Shown here: positions 1-6,334 of the stretch, piece by piece
Position numbering within the stretch: position 1 is the stretch's first letter
Layout of the letters: each line of letters begins with the position of its first letter
Assembly: GCA_021731215.1 (NCBI GenBank)
Contig: JAKFXU010000126.1
Span: forward strand, 1 to 8,161
From: Rhodoferax sp.
Lineage (GTDB): Bacteria > Pseudomonadota > Gammaproteobacteria > Burkholderiales > Burkholderiaceae_C
DNA length: 8,161 nt
Direction: 5' to 3'
Program-made: the position numbers and the translations under genes
The notes under the pieces: model-generated
Database searches by the model: none
What the model was told of the DNA's origin: nothing
What the model saw: the letters and a program-made list of their open reading frames with translations, nothing else

Positions 1-11
1 CCTTGGTTTTG

Positions 12-30
12 TCAATTCGTTGCGAATTGA
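12..30. repeat. 19-bp perfect palindrome upstream of the cco promoter
   Basis: The sequence TCAATTCG-TTG-CGAATTGA has two perfect 8-bp inverted arms (12-19 and 23-30) around a 3-base centre. It ends 9 bases before the FNR-type box. It does not match the FNR consensus (TTGAT-N4-ATCAA) and is not followed by a T-run directly. It could be an operator for a second regulator, or a hairpin at the 3' end of an upstream transcript. The symmetry is seen directly; the function is unknown. Confidence 0.5.
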
Positions 31-39
31 ACTGCAAGG

Positions 40-53
40 TTGACGCGTGTCAG
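40..53 (+). promoter_or_regulatory. FNR/Anr-type binding box for the cco operon
   Basis: TTGAC-GCGT-GTCAG matches the TTGAY-N4-RTCAA form of the FNR/Anr box at all but the last base. Its centre (46.5) lies exactly 41.5 bases upstream of the start point predicted by the -10 element at 76-81, which is the classic geometry of a class II FNR-activated promoter. The fnr gene in the same window makes this the obvious regulator. FNR activation of cbb3 operons is well established; that this box is used is inference. Confidence 0.75.
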
Positions 54-75
54 GGTTTTTTTTGATTTTTAGCCA

Positions 76-81
76 GAAAAT
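76..81 (+). promoter_or_regulatory. Likely -10 element of the cco promoter
   Basis: GAAAAT matches the sigma-70 -10 consensus at four of six positions, including the important A2 and T6. It predicts transcription starting near position 88 and a leader of about 39 bases before ccoN. There is no good -35 hexamer, as expected where FNR bound at -41.5 replaces it. The call rests largely on its spacing from the box at 40-53. Confidence 0.45.
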
Positions 82-126
82 GCCGGCAGTAGAAAATGAT
101 GCGAAACAAACCAAGAAGAGGTGAAA

Positions 127-1563
127 ATGATATTTCCCAATGCGCAAGCAACTACCTACAACGACAAGGTCGTCAGGCAGTTTGCCATCATGACCGTGGT
201 CTGGGGCGTGGTCGGGATGCTGGTCGGCGTGATCATCGCCGCACAACTGACTTGGCCCGAGCTCAACTTCGGCGTTCCCTGGCTCAGTTACGGGCGCTTG
301 CGTCCCTTGCACACCAATGCCGTGATTTTTGCGTTTGGCGGCTGTGGTTTGTTCGCCTCGGCCTATTACGTGGCGCAGCGCACCTGCCAGGTGCGCCTCT
401 TTGGTGACAAACTGGCCGCCTTCACTTTTTGGGGCTGGCAACTGGTGATTGTGGCGGCGGCGGTTTCGCTGCCAATGGGCTACACCAGCGGCAAGGAATA
501 TGCCGAACTGGAGTGGCCGATTGACATCCTGATCACGCTGGTCTGGGTGTCGTTTGCCATCGTATTTTTTGGCACCATCGGCACCCGAAAAGTTCGCCAT
601 ATCTACGTTGCCAACTGGTTTTTTGGCGCTTTCATCATTGCCGTGGCTTTGCTGCACCTGGTCAACAGTGCCGCCATTCCGGCCGGCTACATGAAGTCTT
701 ACTCGGCCTATGCCGGCGTGCAGGATGCCATGATTCAGTGGTGGTATGGCCACAACGCAGTAGGTTTCTTGCTGACGGCGGGCTTTCTGGGCATGATGTA
801 TTACTTCATTCCGAAGCAGGCCGAGCGACCGGTCTACTCCTACCGCCTGTCGATCGTCCACTTCTGGGCGCTGATCTTCACCTACATGTGGGCCGGCCCG
901 CATCACTTGCATTACACAGCCCTGCCTGACTGGACGCAATCGGTCGGCATGGTGTTTTCCCTGATTTTGCTGGCACCGAGCTGGGGCGGCATGATCAACG
1001 GCATCATGACGCTGTCGGGTGCCTGGCACAAACTGCGCGACGATCCGATCCTGCGCTTCCTGATCGTGTCGCTGTCGTTTTACGGTATGTCCACCTTTGA
1101 AGGTCCGATGATGTCGATCAAGACCGTCAACGCGCTGTCGCACTACACCGACTGGACCGTCGGCCACGTGCACTCAGGGGCCTTGGGCTGGGTCGGTCTG
1201 GTGACCATGGGCAGCATGTACTACCTGATTCCACGCCTGTTTGGCCAGAAGCAGATGTACAGCGTGAAGGCGATTGAAATTCATTTTTGGACGGCGACGA
1301 TCGGCATTGTTATTTACATCGCCGCGATGTGGATCGCCGGCGTGATGCAGGGTCTGATGTGGCGCGCCATCAACGCCGACGGCACCTTGACCTACACCTT
1401 TGTCGAGTCGGTCAAAGCGACGTTCCCGTACTATGTTCTGCGCTTGTTGGGTGGCCTGCTTTACTTCGGTGGCATGTTGGTCATGCTCTGGAACACCTAC
1501 AAGACAGTGACCAACGGTCGCTCCGTTACCGTGACCATTCCGGCCGCTATGGCCCACGCCTGA
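127..1563 (+). CDS. ccoN: cbb3-type cytochrome c oxidase subunit I (CcoN)
   Basis: This is the catalytic subunit of the high-affinity cbb3 oxidase (also called fixN). It is a 478-residue, roughly 12-helix inner-membrane protein that reduces oxygen to water at a haem b3-CuB centre and pumps protons. All expected ligands are visible: His62 and His349 for the low-spin haem b, His347 for haem b3 (GHVH motif, 346-349), His209, His259 and His260 for CuB, and Tyr253 as the tyrosine cross-linked to His209. These sit at a constant offset of +2 from the Pseudomonas stutzeri numbering. The length is typical of the family. ATG at 127 is chosen because AGAGG (117-121) lies five bases before it; an in-frame GTG at 121 would add only two residues and has poorer spacing. 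It is the first gene of the operon, preceded by an FNR-type promoter, and ccoO follows after 13 bases. Confidence 0.97.
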   Translation: MIFPNAQATTYNDKVVRQFAIMTVVWGVVGMLVGVIIAAQLTWPELNFGVPWLSYGRLRPLHTNAVIFAFGGCGLFASAYYVAQRTCQVRLFGDKLAAFTFWGWQLVIVAAAVSLPMGYTSGKEYAELEWPIDILITLVWVSFAIVFFGTIGTRKVRHIYVANWFFGAFIIAVALLHLVNSAAIPAGYMKSYSAYAGVQDAMIQWWYGHNAVGFLLTAGFLGMMYYFIPKQAERPVYSYRLSIVHFWALIFTYMWAGPHHLHYTALPDWTQSVGMVFSLILLAPSWGGMINGIMTLSGAWHKLRDDPILRFLIVSLSFYGMSTFEGPMMSIKTVNALSHYTDWTVGHVHSGALGWVGLVTMGSMYYLIPRLFGQKQMYSVKAIEIHFWTATIGIVIYIAAMWIAGVMQGLMWRAINADGTLTYTFVESVKATFPYYVLRLLGGLLYFGGMLVMLWNTYKTVTNGRSVTVTIPAAMAHA

Positions 1564-1576
1564 GAAGGAAAACACC

Positions 1577-2203
1577 ATGGCTGACAACAAAGCAAGCGGC
1601 GGACTGTCGCATGAAAAAATCGAGACCAACAACTTCCTGATGATCGTTTTGATCCTGCTGGTGTTGCTGGTGGGCGGCTTGGTGGAAATTGTTCCGCTGT
1701 TCTTCCAGAAAACCACTACCGAACCGGTCAAGGGCCTGCAGCCTCTAACCGCCTTGCAGTTGGCGGGGCGTGACGTCTATATTCGAGAGGGCTGCTACGG
1801 CTGTCACTCGCAGATGATCCGACCGTTTCGCTCCGAAACCCTGCGCTATGGCCACTATTCGGTGGCGGGTGAATTTGTCTACGACCATCCCTTCCAGTGG
1901 GGCAGCAAGCGCACCGGTCCGGACCTGCACCGCGTCGGCGGCAAGTACAGCGATCAGTGGCACCGTGACCACTTTAACAACCCACGCGATCTGGTGCCTG
2001 AATCGAATATGCCGGCTTATCCCTGGTTGCTCAAGAACGCGGTCGATGCTGAGGCCATGCCCGCCCACATGAGGGCCTTGCGCACCGTGGGCGTACCTTA
2101 TACCGATGAGCAGATTGCCAAGGCTGCGCAAGAGGTCAAGGGCAAGATGGAGGTCGATGCGCTGATTGCCTACATGCAGGTTTTGGGAACCTCGGTCAAG
2201 TAA
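1577..2203 (+). CDS. ccoO: cbb3-type cytochrome c oxidase subunit II, monohaem cytochrome c (CcoO)
   Basis: CcoO (FixO) is the membrane-anchored monohaem c-type cytochrome that passes electrons from CcoP towards the haem b of CcoN. The 208-residue product has an uncleaved N-terminal membrane anchor at about residues 20-43 and a periplasmic cytochrome domain. The haem-binding motif is Cys73-Tyr-Gly-Cys76-His77, and Met145 in the NMPAY motif is the probable sixth iron ligand. The conserved [10 protein letters not shown] stretch right after the haem motif is characteristic of the family. The length is usual. The ATG follows a GAAGGA ribosome site (1564-1569) at good spacing. It lies 13 bases after ccoN and 16 before ccoQ, so it is clearly co-transcribed. 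Confidence 0.97.
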   Translation: MADNKASGGLSHEKIETNNFLMIVLILLVLLVGGLVEIVPLFFQKTTTEPVKGLQPLTALQLAGRDVYIREGCYGCHSQMIRPFRSETLRYGHYSVAGEFVYDHPFQWGSKRTGPDLHRVGGKYSDQWHRDHFNNPRDLVPESNMPAYPWLLKNAVDAEAMPAHMRALRTVGVPYTDEQIAKAAQEVKGKMEVDALIAYMQVLGTSVK

Positions 2204-2219
2204 ACGGGAGAAGTTTTAT

Positions 2220-2363
2220 ATGGAACTCGACATCAACACGCTGCGCTCCATCGCCACGGTGGCGGCTTTTATCACCTTCATTGGCATCGTTGTCTGGGCC
2301 TATTCACGCCGCAATGCGGCTGATTTCGAGCAGGCCGCGAACCTGCCTTTCGAGCAAGACTGA
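2220..2363 (+). CDS. ccoQ: cbb3-type oxidase small subunit (CcoQ)
   Basis: This is a 47-residue protein with one membrane helix (about residues 10-28) followed by a charged cytoplasmic tail containing YSRRN and ending NLPFEQD, the usual CcoQ/FixQ layout. CcoQ is a non-catalytic subunit that helps CcoP associate with, and stabilises, the CcoNO core in several proteobacteria. The start is the ATG at 2220, preceded by GGGAG (2206-2210) with nine bases between; upstream in-frame codons overlap the end of ccoO and lack a ribosome site. It sits between ccoO and ccoP exactly as in other ccoNOQP operons. Sequence identity of this family is low, so position and topology carry much of the call. Confidence 0.93.
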   Translation: MELDINTLRSIATVAAFITFIGIVVWAYSRRNAADFEQAANLPFEQD

Positions 2364-2393
2364 CGAACCGCATTAAAAGCATAAGGATAAAAA

Positions 2394-3311
2394 ATGAGCG
2401 ACTTCACAAGCAATTTTTGGCCGATGTTCATCGCCGTGACGACTATCGTCAGCATTCTGGCCTGTCTGCTGCTACTGTGGTTTTCTGGCAAAGCCCGCGC
2501 CATGACTGCCAGTGACAACACCACCGGTCACGTGTGGGATGGCGATTTGCGCGAGATGAACAACCCCTTGCCGCGTTGGTGGGTGTGGTTGTTCGTCATC
2601 ACCATCGTTTTTTCCCTGGTTTATCTGGCCCTGTATCCAGGGCTGGGCGCTTACGCTGGCAAATTGGGTTGGACCTCGATCAGCCAGCACCAGGCTGAGG
2701 TGGACAAGGGCAACGCGGAGATCGCGCCTTTGTACGCCAGGTTTGCCGCCATGCCGCCTGAGCAGGTAGCCAAGGATTCGCAGGCGATGGCTATTGGCGA
2801 GCGTCTGTTCATGAACAACTGCTCCCAGTGTCATGGCTCCGATGCCCACGGCAACAAGGGTATTCCGAATCTGGCCGACGCTGACTGGCTGTATGGCGGT
2901 GCGCCAGCCACCATCATCGAATCGATTACCAAGGGCCGTAGCGGCAACATGCCGCCGATGGCGGCGGCAGTCGGTGGTGCAGAAGACGTCAAAAACGTGG
3001 CGCAGTATGTTTTGAGCCTGTCCGCCAGTCCGCACGATTCGGTTCAGGCCGCGCTGGGCAAGACAAAATTCGGGGCCTGTGCGGCCTGTCATGGTATTGA
3101 CGGCAAGGGTAACCCGGCGCTGGGCGCGCCGAACCTGACGGATGCTGTGTCGTTGCATGGTTCTGGCGCGGCGGCTATTGTTGCCATCATCAATGGTGGC
3201 ATCGTCAACCAGATGCCGCCCCAGGCCGACAAGTTGAGCCAGGCCCAGATTCATGTGCTGGCGTCCTACGTCTGGGGGCTTTCCAATCAGGCTGGCGCCA
3301 CGGCCAAGTAA
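2394..3311 (+). CDS. ccoP: cbb3-type cytochrome c oxidase subunit III, dihaem cytochrome c (CcoP)
   Basis: CcoP (FixP) receives electrons from soluble cytochromes or the bc1 complex and passes them to CcoO. The 305-residue product has two N-terminal membrane helices (about 9-31 and 62-82), as in the longer CcoP type, and then two tandem periplasmic cytochrome c domains. The haem sites are Cys143-Ser-Gln-Cys146-His147 and Cys229-Ala-Ala-Cys232-His233. Met186 (NMPPM) and Met274 (QMPP) are the probable axial methionines, so both domains look intact. The start follows AAGGA (2383-2387) with six bases of spacing. It follows ccoQ by 30 bases and closes the structural part of the operon; assembly genes follow. 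Confidence 0.97.
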   Translation: MSDFTSNFWPMFIAVTTIVSILACLLLLWFSGKARAMTASDNTTGHVWDGDLREMNNPLPRWWVWLFVITIVFSLVYLALYPGLGAYAGKLGWTSISQHQAEVDKGNAEIAPLYARFAAMPPEQVAKDSQAMAIGERLFMNNCSQCHGSDAHGNKGIPNLADADWLYGGAPATIIESITKGRSGNMPPMAAAVGGAEDVKNVAQYVLSLSASPHDSVQAALGKTKFGACAACHGIDGKGNPALGAPNLTDAVSLHGSGAAAIVAIINGGIVNQMPPQADKLSQAQIHVLASYVWGLSNQAGATAK

Positions 3312-3353
3312 GCCGGGTAGTGCCAGCGCCACTGATTGTTAGAAAGAGCAGAT

Positions 3354-4829
3354 TTGAACAGCCGGCAATCCGGGCCGCGCAAGGTCATACCGATCGTGGC
3401 GCAAGAGGGCCCTGCGCCGCCTGAGGCGCCGCAGGGCGCGCCGGAGGCGCCAGGAGTGATGATTTCCCCGTACGCGCCGCATGAAAAGATCCATCCCCGC
3501 AGTGTCTCGGGGCTGTTCTCCCGCTGGCGCTGGGGCATGGTGATGCTGACCCAGTTGGTGTTTTATGGCCTGCCGTGGCTGGAGTGGGGGCAGCGCCAAG
3601 CGGTGCTGTTCGATCTGGGCGCAAGGCGCTTTTACATCTTCGGGCTGGTGCTGTACCCGCAGGACTTTATTTATCTGGCCGGGTTGCTGGTCGTTTCAGC
3701 GCTGTCGCTGTTCCTTTTTACCGCAGTGGCCGGGCGCCTGTGGTGTGGTTATGCCTGCCCCCAGACGGTTTACACCGAGATGTTCCTCTGGATTGAAAAG
3801 AAAGTGGAGGGCGATCGTTCGGCGCGCATGCGCCGCGACGCGAAAGCCTGGACCTTCGACAAGTTCAGGCGCAAAGGAGTCAAGCACTTGCTGTGGTTGG
3901 CGCTGGCCTTGTGGACCGGGTTGACCTTTGTCGGCTATTTCACTCCCATCAAGGAACTTGGGGTGGCATTCGTGCAGCTCAACATGAGCTCGTGGGAAGT
4001 GTTCTGGACCCTTTTTTACGGCTTTGCCACCTATGGCAATGCCGGTTTCATGCGGGAGCAGGTGTGTCTGCACATGTGTCCCTACGCGCGCTTCCAAAGC
4101 GCCATGTTTGACAAAGACACCCTGATCGTGACCTATGACGCCGAGCGCGGTGAGCCACGCGGCGCGCGCGCGCGCAAGGCCGACGCCCAGGCGCTCAAGC
4201 TGGGCGCCTGTATCGACTGCACGCTGTGCGTGCAGGTCTGCCCGACCGGCATTGATATTCGCAAAGGCCTGCAGTACGAGTGCATTGGCTGTGGCGCCTG
4301 CGCCGATGTGTGCGACACGGTGATGGACAAGATGGGCTACGCGCGCGGTCTGGTCAAGTACACCACCGAGAACGCCATGGCCCGGCACTGGACCAAGGCA
4401 CAAACCCTGCGCCATGTGCTGCGCCCGCGGGTGCTGGTTTACACCGCCATTCTGGCCGCCATTGTGACGGCCATGCTGCTCAGCCTGTCGCTGCGCACGC
4501 CGTTCAAGGTCAACGTGGTGCGCGACCGCGGCGTCATGGCCCGCATCGTGGCGGCTGGCAAGATAGAGAACGTTTACCAACTGCAGGTCATGAACGCAAC
4601 CGAGTCGCCGCAGCGCTACCGCATCACCGCCTCGGGCCTGCCCGGTCTGGTGCTGGGCTCGGAAAATGTGGTGATGGTGGCGTCAACCCAATCGCGCCGG
4701 GTTGCCGTGCGGGTGCAACTGCCGTTTGAGGCGGCGCCAGCGGGCACGCACCCGATTCAGTTTGAAATCGAGTCGCTCGACGCGCCGGGTCGGGTGATCG
4801 AAGCCTCCATTTTTTTGATTCCAAAATAA
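3354..4829 (+). CDS. ccoG: Cytochrome oxidase accessory protein CcoG (FixG), ferredoxin-type copper reductase
   Basis: CcoG is an inner-membrane polyferredoxin needed for cbb3 assembly; in Rhodobacter capsulatus it acts as a Cu(II) reductase that supplies Cu(I) for CuB. With the start used here the product is 491 residues. It has about five membrane helices (60-79, 105-126, 177-196, 213-232, 360-380), paired membrane-side cysteines Cys131/Cys135 and Cys238/Cys242, and two [4Fe-4S] motifs: Cys286-289-292-296 and Cys310-313-316-320. A C-terminal immunoglobulin-like FixG domain covers about 385-491. The start is uncertain. No ATG lies near the 5' end, so TTG at 3354 is preferred because an AGAAAGAG stretch (3341-3348) precedes it. 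TTG at 3336 lacks a ribosome site, and GTG at 3456 would lose the proline-rich N-terminus and its conserved-looking KVIPI segment. It lies 42 bases after ccoP. Confidence 0.93.
   Translation: MNSRQSGPRKVIPIVAQEGPAPPEAPQGAPEAPGVMISPYAPHEKIHPRSVSGLFSRWRWGMVMLTQLVFYGLPWLEWGQRQAVLFDLGARRFYIFGLVLYPQDFIYLAGLLVVSALSLFLFTAVAGRLWCGYACPQTVYTEMFLWIEKKVEGDRSARMRRDAKAWTFDKFRRKGVKHLLWLALALWTGLTFVGYFTPIKELGVAFVQLNMSSWEVFWTLFYGFATYGNAGFMREQVCLHMCPYARFQSAMFDKDTLIVTYDAERGEPRGARARKADAQALKLGACIDCTLCVQVCPTGIDIRKGLQYECIGCGACADVCDTVMDKMGYARGLVKYTTENAMARHWTKAQTLRHVLRPRVLVYTAILAAIVTAMLLSLSLRTPFKVNVVRDRGVMARIVAAGKIENVYQLQVMNATESPQRYRITASGLPGLVLGSENVVMVASTQSRRVAVRVQLPFEAAPAGTHPIQFEIESLDAPGRVIEASIFLIPK
3423..3451 (+). 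repeat. Short GAGGCGCC direct repeat inside ccoG
   Basis: GAGGCGCC occurs at 3423-3430 and 3444-3451, exactly 21 bases (seven codons) apart. It encodes the repeated proline/alanine pattern PPEAPQGAPEAPG near the CcoG N-terminus, before the first membrane helix. Each copy contains the self-complementary GGCGCC, so the mRNA could fold here. It may simply be a slippage-prone low-complexity linker. Confidence 0.5.
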
Positions 4830-4838
4830 GGATTGTTG

Positions 4839-5126
4839 ATGCAACACAACACACTTGACTCGACCGCACCCTGGTGGAAGTTTGGCTACGTCTGGCTGGT
4901 GCTGGCCGGCCCGGCGCTGGTGGTGGTCGCCAGTTTTGTCACGCTCTATCTGGCACTGAGCCGGCCCGATCCGCTGGTGAGCCGGGACTATTACCGCCAG
5001 GGCATCAACATCAACCAGACCCTGGGCGATGCGGCCACTGCCGCCAGTCTGGCGCCGGCGGTACAGGCGCGCAACCATGCCCAGACCGGCGTGCTGGCGC
5101 CGCCCCAGGCCGTCCACAAGCCTTGA
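4839..5126 (+). CDS. ccoH: cbb3 oxidase assembly/stability protein CcoH (FixH family)
   Basis: This 95-residue protein has one N-terminal membrane helix (about residues 16-40) followed by the family signature PDPLVSRDYYRQG (43-55) and an alanine-rich periplasmic tail. FixH/CcoH is a single-span protein that binds the oxidase during late assembly and helps stabilise the complex. The start is the ATG at 4839, six bases after AAGGA (4828-4832), which overlaps the ccoG stop codon; this suggests translational coupling. TTG codons at 4833 and 4836 are in frame but too close to the ribosome site. It is shorter than many alphaproteobacterial FixH proteins, as expected for the compact betaproteobacterial form. 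Confidence 0.88.
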   Translation: MQHNTLDSTAPWWKFGYVWLVLAGPALVVVASFVTLYLALSRPDPLVSRDYYRQGININQTLGDAATAASLAPAVQARNHAQTGVLAPPQAVHKP

Positions 5127-5159
5127 TGGCGCTTGCGCCCAACTCACCGGAGATCCCCG

Positions 5160-5450
5160 ATGTTGTCACAACGAATGATGTGGATCGCCTGGCCCGCCTT
5201 TCTGGTGGCCTGCATCCTGGAAGTGCTGGTGTTTGCCCTGCTTGATCCACAAGAGCTGCGCTGGCTGGGCGAACCGCTGGCGCTGTCACGCCAAGGCATC
5301 TACACCGCGGCATTTTTTGTATTTTGGGTCGCGGCCATGGTGTCGAGCGGTCTGACCACCCTGTTGTCCATGTCGCCGTTCGAGGTCAATCGCTGCCCCT
5401 TGCCGGTCGATCAGCGTCCGGCTGCCTGCACCAAACCGGGGTCTTGCTAG
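5160..5450 (+). CDS. Uncharacterised two-helix membrane protein at the end of the cco operon
   Basis: I do not recognise a named function. The 96-residue product has two probable membrane helices (about 8-28 and 47-70) joined by a short polar loop containing DPQEL, and a C-terminal tail with the pattern FEVNRCPLP (74-82). The tail has three cysteines, Cys79, Cys90 and Cys96, the last being the final residue; Cys18 lies in the first helix. Charge distribution suggests a hairpin with both ends in the cytoplasm. ATG at 5160 follows GGAG (5149-5152) by seven bases; an upstream in-frame ATG at 5133 has no ribosome site. It starts 33 bases after ccoH on the same strand, so it is probably expressed with the oxidase. 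Proteins of this kind seem to recur beside cco genes in Burkholderiales (recollection, not checked). An assembly, metal-handling or redox role is only a guess. Confidence 0.8.
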   Translation: MLSQRMMWIAWPAFLVACILEVLVFALLDPQELRWLGEPLALSRQGIYTAAFFVFWVAAMVSSGLTTLLSMSPFEVNRCPLPVDQRPAACTKPGSC

Positions 5451-5470
5451 GCCAGTCTTGCCGCCACCAC

Positions 5471-6190
5471 TCAATTGCGGGTTTTGGGATTGACGATGTC
5501 GCGCAGAGCGTCGGTATTGAGAATACGCACATGGCGCTGCTTGACTTCCACGATGCCTTCTTCCACAAATCTTGAAAAGGTCCGGCTCACGGTTTCCAAT
5601 TTCAAGCCCAGAAAGCTGCCGATTTCCTCACGCGTCATGCGCAGTATCAACTCTGATTGCGAGAAGCCGCGCGCGTGCAGTCGCTGCACCAGGTTCAGCA
5701 GGAAAGTGGCAAGACGCTCCTCGGCCCGCATGCTGCCCAGCAGCAGCATCACGCCATGTTCGCGCACGATCTCGCGACTCATGATTTTGTGAACATGGCG
5801 TTGCAGCGAGCTCACTGCTCTGGACAGTTCTTCAATGCGCTCAAAGGGCATGACGCAGACCTCAGCGTCTTCCAGCGCGACCGCATCGCAGGTGTGATGC
5901 TCGTTGACGATGCCGTCGAGCCCGATGACTTCGCCCGCCATTTGAAATCCGGTGACCTGATCGCGCCCATCTTCCGACGCCACGCAGGTCTTGAAGAAAC
6001 CGGTGCGGATGGCATACAGACTGGTGAATTTTTCGCCATTGCAAAACAGCGTCGCGCCGCGCTTGATCTTGCGCCGCGCGGCAACCATATCGTCAATGCG
6101 GTCCAATTCTTCCGCACTCAAGCCGATCGGCATGCACAGTTCCCGCAAGTTGCAGTTGGAACAGGCGACTTTGATGGTTTGGGGGTTCAT
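5471..6190 (-). CDS. fnr: FNR-family oxygen-sensing transcriptional regulator
   Basis: This is a cytoplasmic Crp/Fnr-family regulator of 239 residues that senses oxygen through a [4Fe-4S] cluster. The four cluster cysteines of the E. coli type are present at a constant offset of -10: Cys10, Cys13, Cys19 (C-x2-C-x5-C) and Cys112. Next come the effector-like beta-roll domain (about 30-120), a long dimerisation helix (about 120-150, with acidic Glu144 aligning with E. coli Asp154) and a helix-turn-helix at about 186-213. The recognition helix has Glu199, Ser202 and Arg203 (ETVSR), the residues that read TTGAT-type half sites. It is convergent with the cco operon, only 20 bases apart, and divergent from hemN. 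Its ATG has no convincing ribosome site. Betaproteobacterial homologues are also called btr, anr or fnrL. Confidence 0.95.
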   Translation of the reverse strand: MNPQTIKVACSNCNLRELCMPIGLSAEELDRIDDMVAARRKIKRGATLFCNGEKFTSLYAIRTGFFKTCVASEDGRDQVTGFQMAGEVIGLDGIVNEHHTCDAVALEDAEVCVMPFERIEELSRAVSSLQRHVHKIMSREIVREHGVMLLLGSMRAEERLATFLLNLVQRLHARGFSQSELILRMTREEIGSFLGLKLETVSRTFSRFVEEGIVEVKQRHVRILNTDALRDIVNPKTRN

Positions 6191-6223
6191 GGTGGCGATT
6201 TTGGCACTAATTGAGCTAGGGGC

Positions 6224-6237
6224 CTGATATGGATCAA
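6224..6237 (-). promoter_or_regulatory. FNR box next to fnr (probable autoregulation)
   Basis: Read on the minus strand this is TTGAT-CCAT-ATCAG, 13 of 14 positions of an ideal FNR box (the four spacer bases are free). It ends 34 bases before the fnr start codon. A TATATT hexamer at 6236-6241 on the minus strand overlaps it, which would favour repression. Alternatively a CAAAAT hexamer at 6198-6203 would put the box near -40, which would favour activation. The box is seen directly; the direction of control is not decided by the sequence. Confidence 0.7.
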
Positions 6238-6268
6238 TATATTCGGGGGATTTGGATCATTGCTTCAT

Positions 6269-6282
6269 TTGATGTAAATCAA
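6269..6282 (+). promoter_or_regulatory. Perfect FNR box of the hemN promoter
   Basis: TTGAT-GTAA-ATCAA is an exact match to the FNR consensus palindrome. With the box centre (6275.5) at -41.5, transcription would start at about 6317, and the -10 position (6305-6310) reads CAAAGT, a three-of-six match that keeps A2 and T6. The leader before the hemN ATG would be about 18 bases. FNR activation of hemN is known in several proteobacteria. Confidence 0.85.
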
Positions 6283-6334
6283 CTGCCTTTTATGCCTTTG
6301 GGGGCAAAGTAGGCGTGTATGCCAAGGACTATTC

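Noticed and set aside
121..126. GTG at 121 as the ccoN start
   Set aside because: It would overlap the best ribosome site and have only weak AAGAAG directly before it. ATG at 127 has AGAGG at a five-base spacing and gives ligand positions at a constant +2 offset from the P. stutzeri protein.
3291..3327. Possible terminator after ccoP (GCTGGC at 3291-3296 with GCCAGC at 3322-3327)
   Set aside because: The stem is only 6 bp with a 25-base loop and no T-run, and ccoG follows immediately. At most it is a weak mRNA structure at the end of the ccoP message.
2472..3332. Long open frame on the minus strand (286 codons) opposite ccoP
   Set aside because: It lies entirely over an intact, motif-rich ccoP. 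Its translation is rich in Arg, His and Gln with no membrane or domain pattern, as expected for an antisense shadow of GC-rich coding DNA.
3696..4580. Long open frame on the minus strand (294 codons) opposite ccoG
   Set aside because: ccoG has all its cysteine motifs in the other strand. The antisense product is a His/Gly/Gln-rich composition artefact with no recognisable domain.
5461..5480. Possible terminator between the cco operon and fnr (CCGC ... GCGG followed by GTTTTGGG)
   Set aside because: A 4-bp stem with a 12-base loop and a broken T-tract is too weak to support as a terminator.
6251..6263. Third FNR-like site (TTTGGATCATTGC) between the two boxes
   Set aside because: It keeps only a GATCA-like half and lacks a partner half at the correct spacing.
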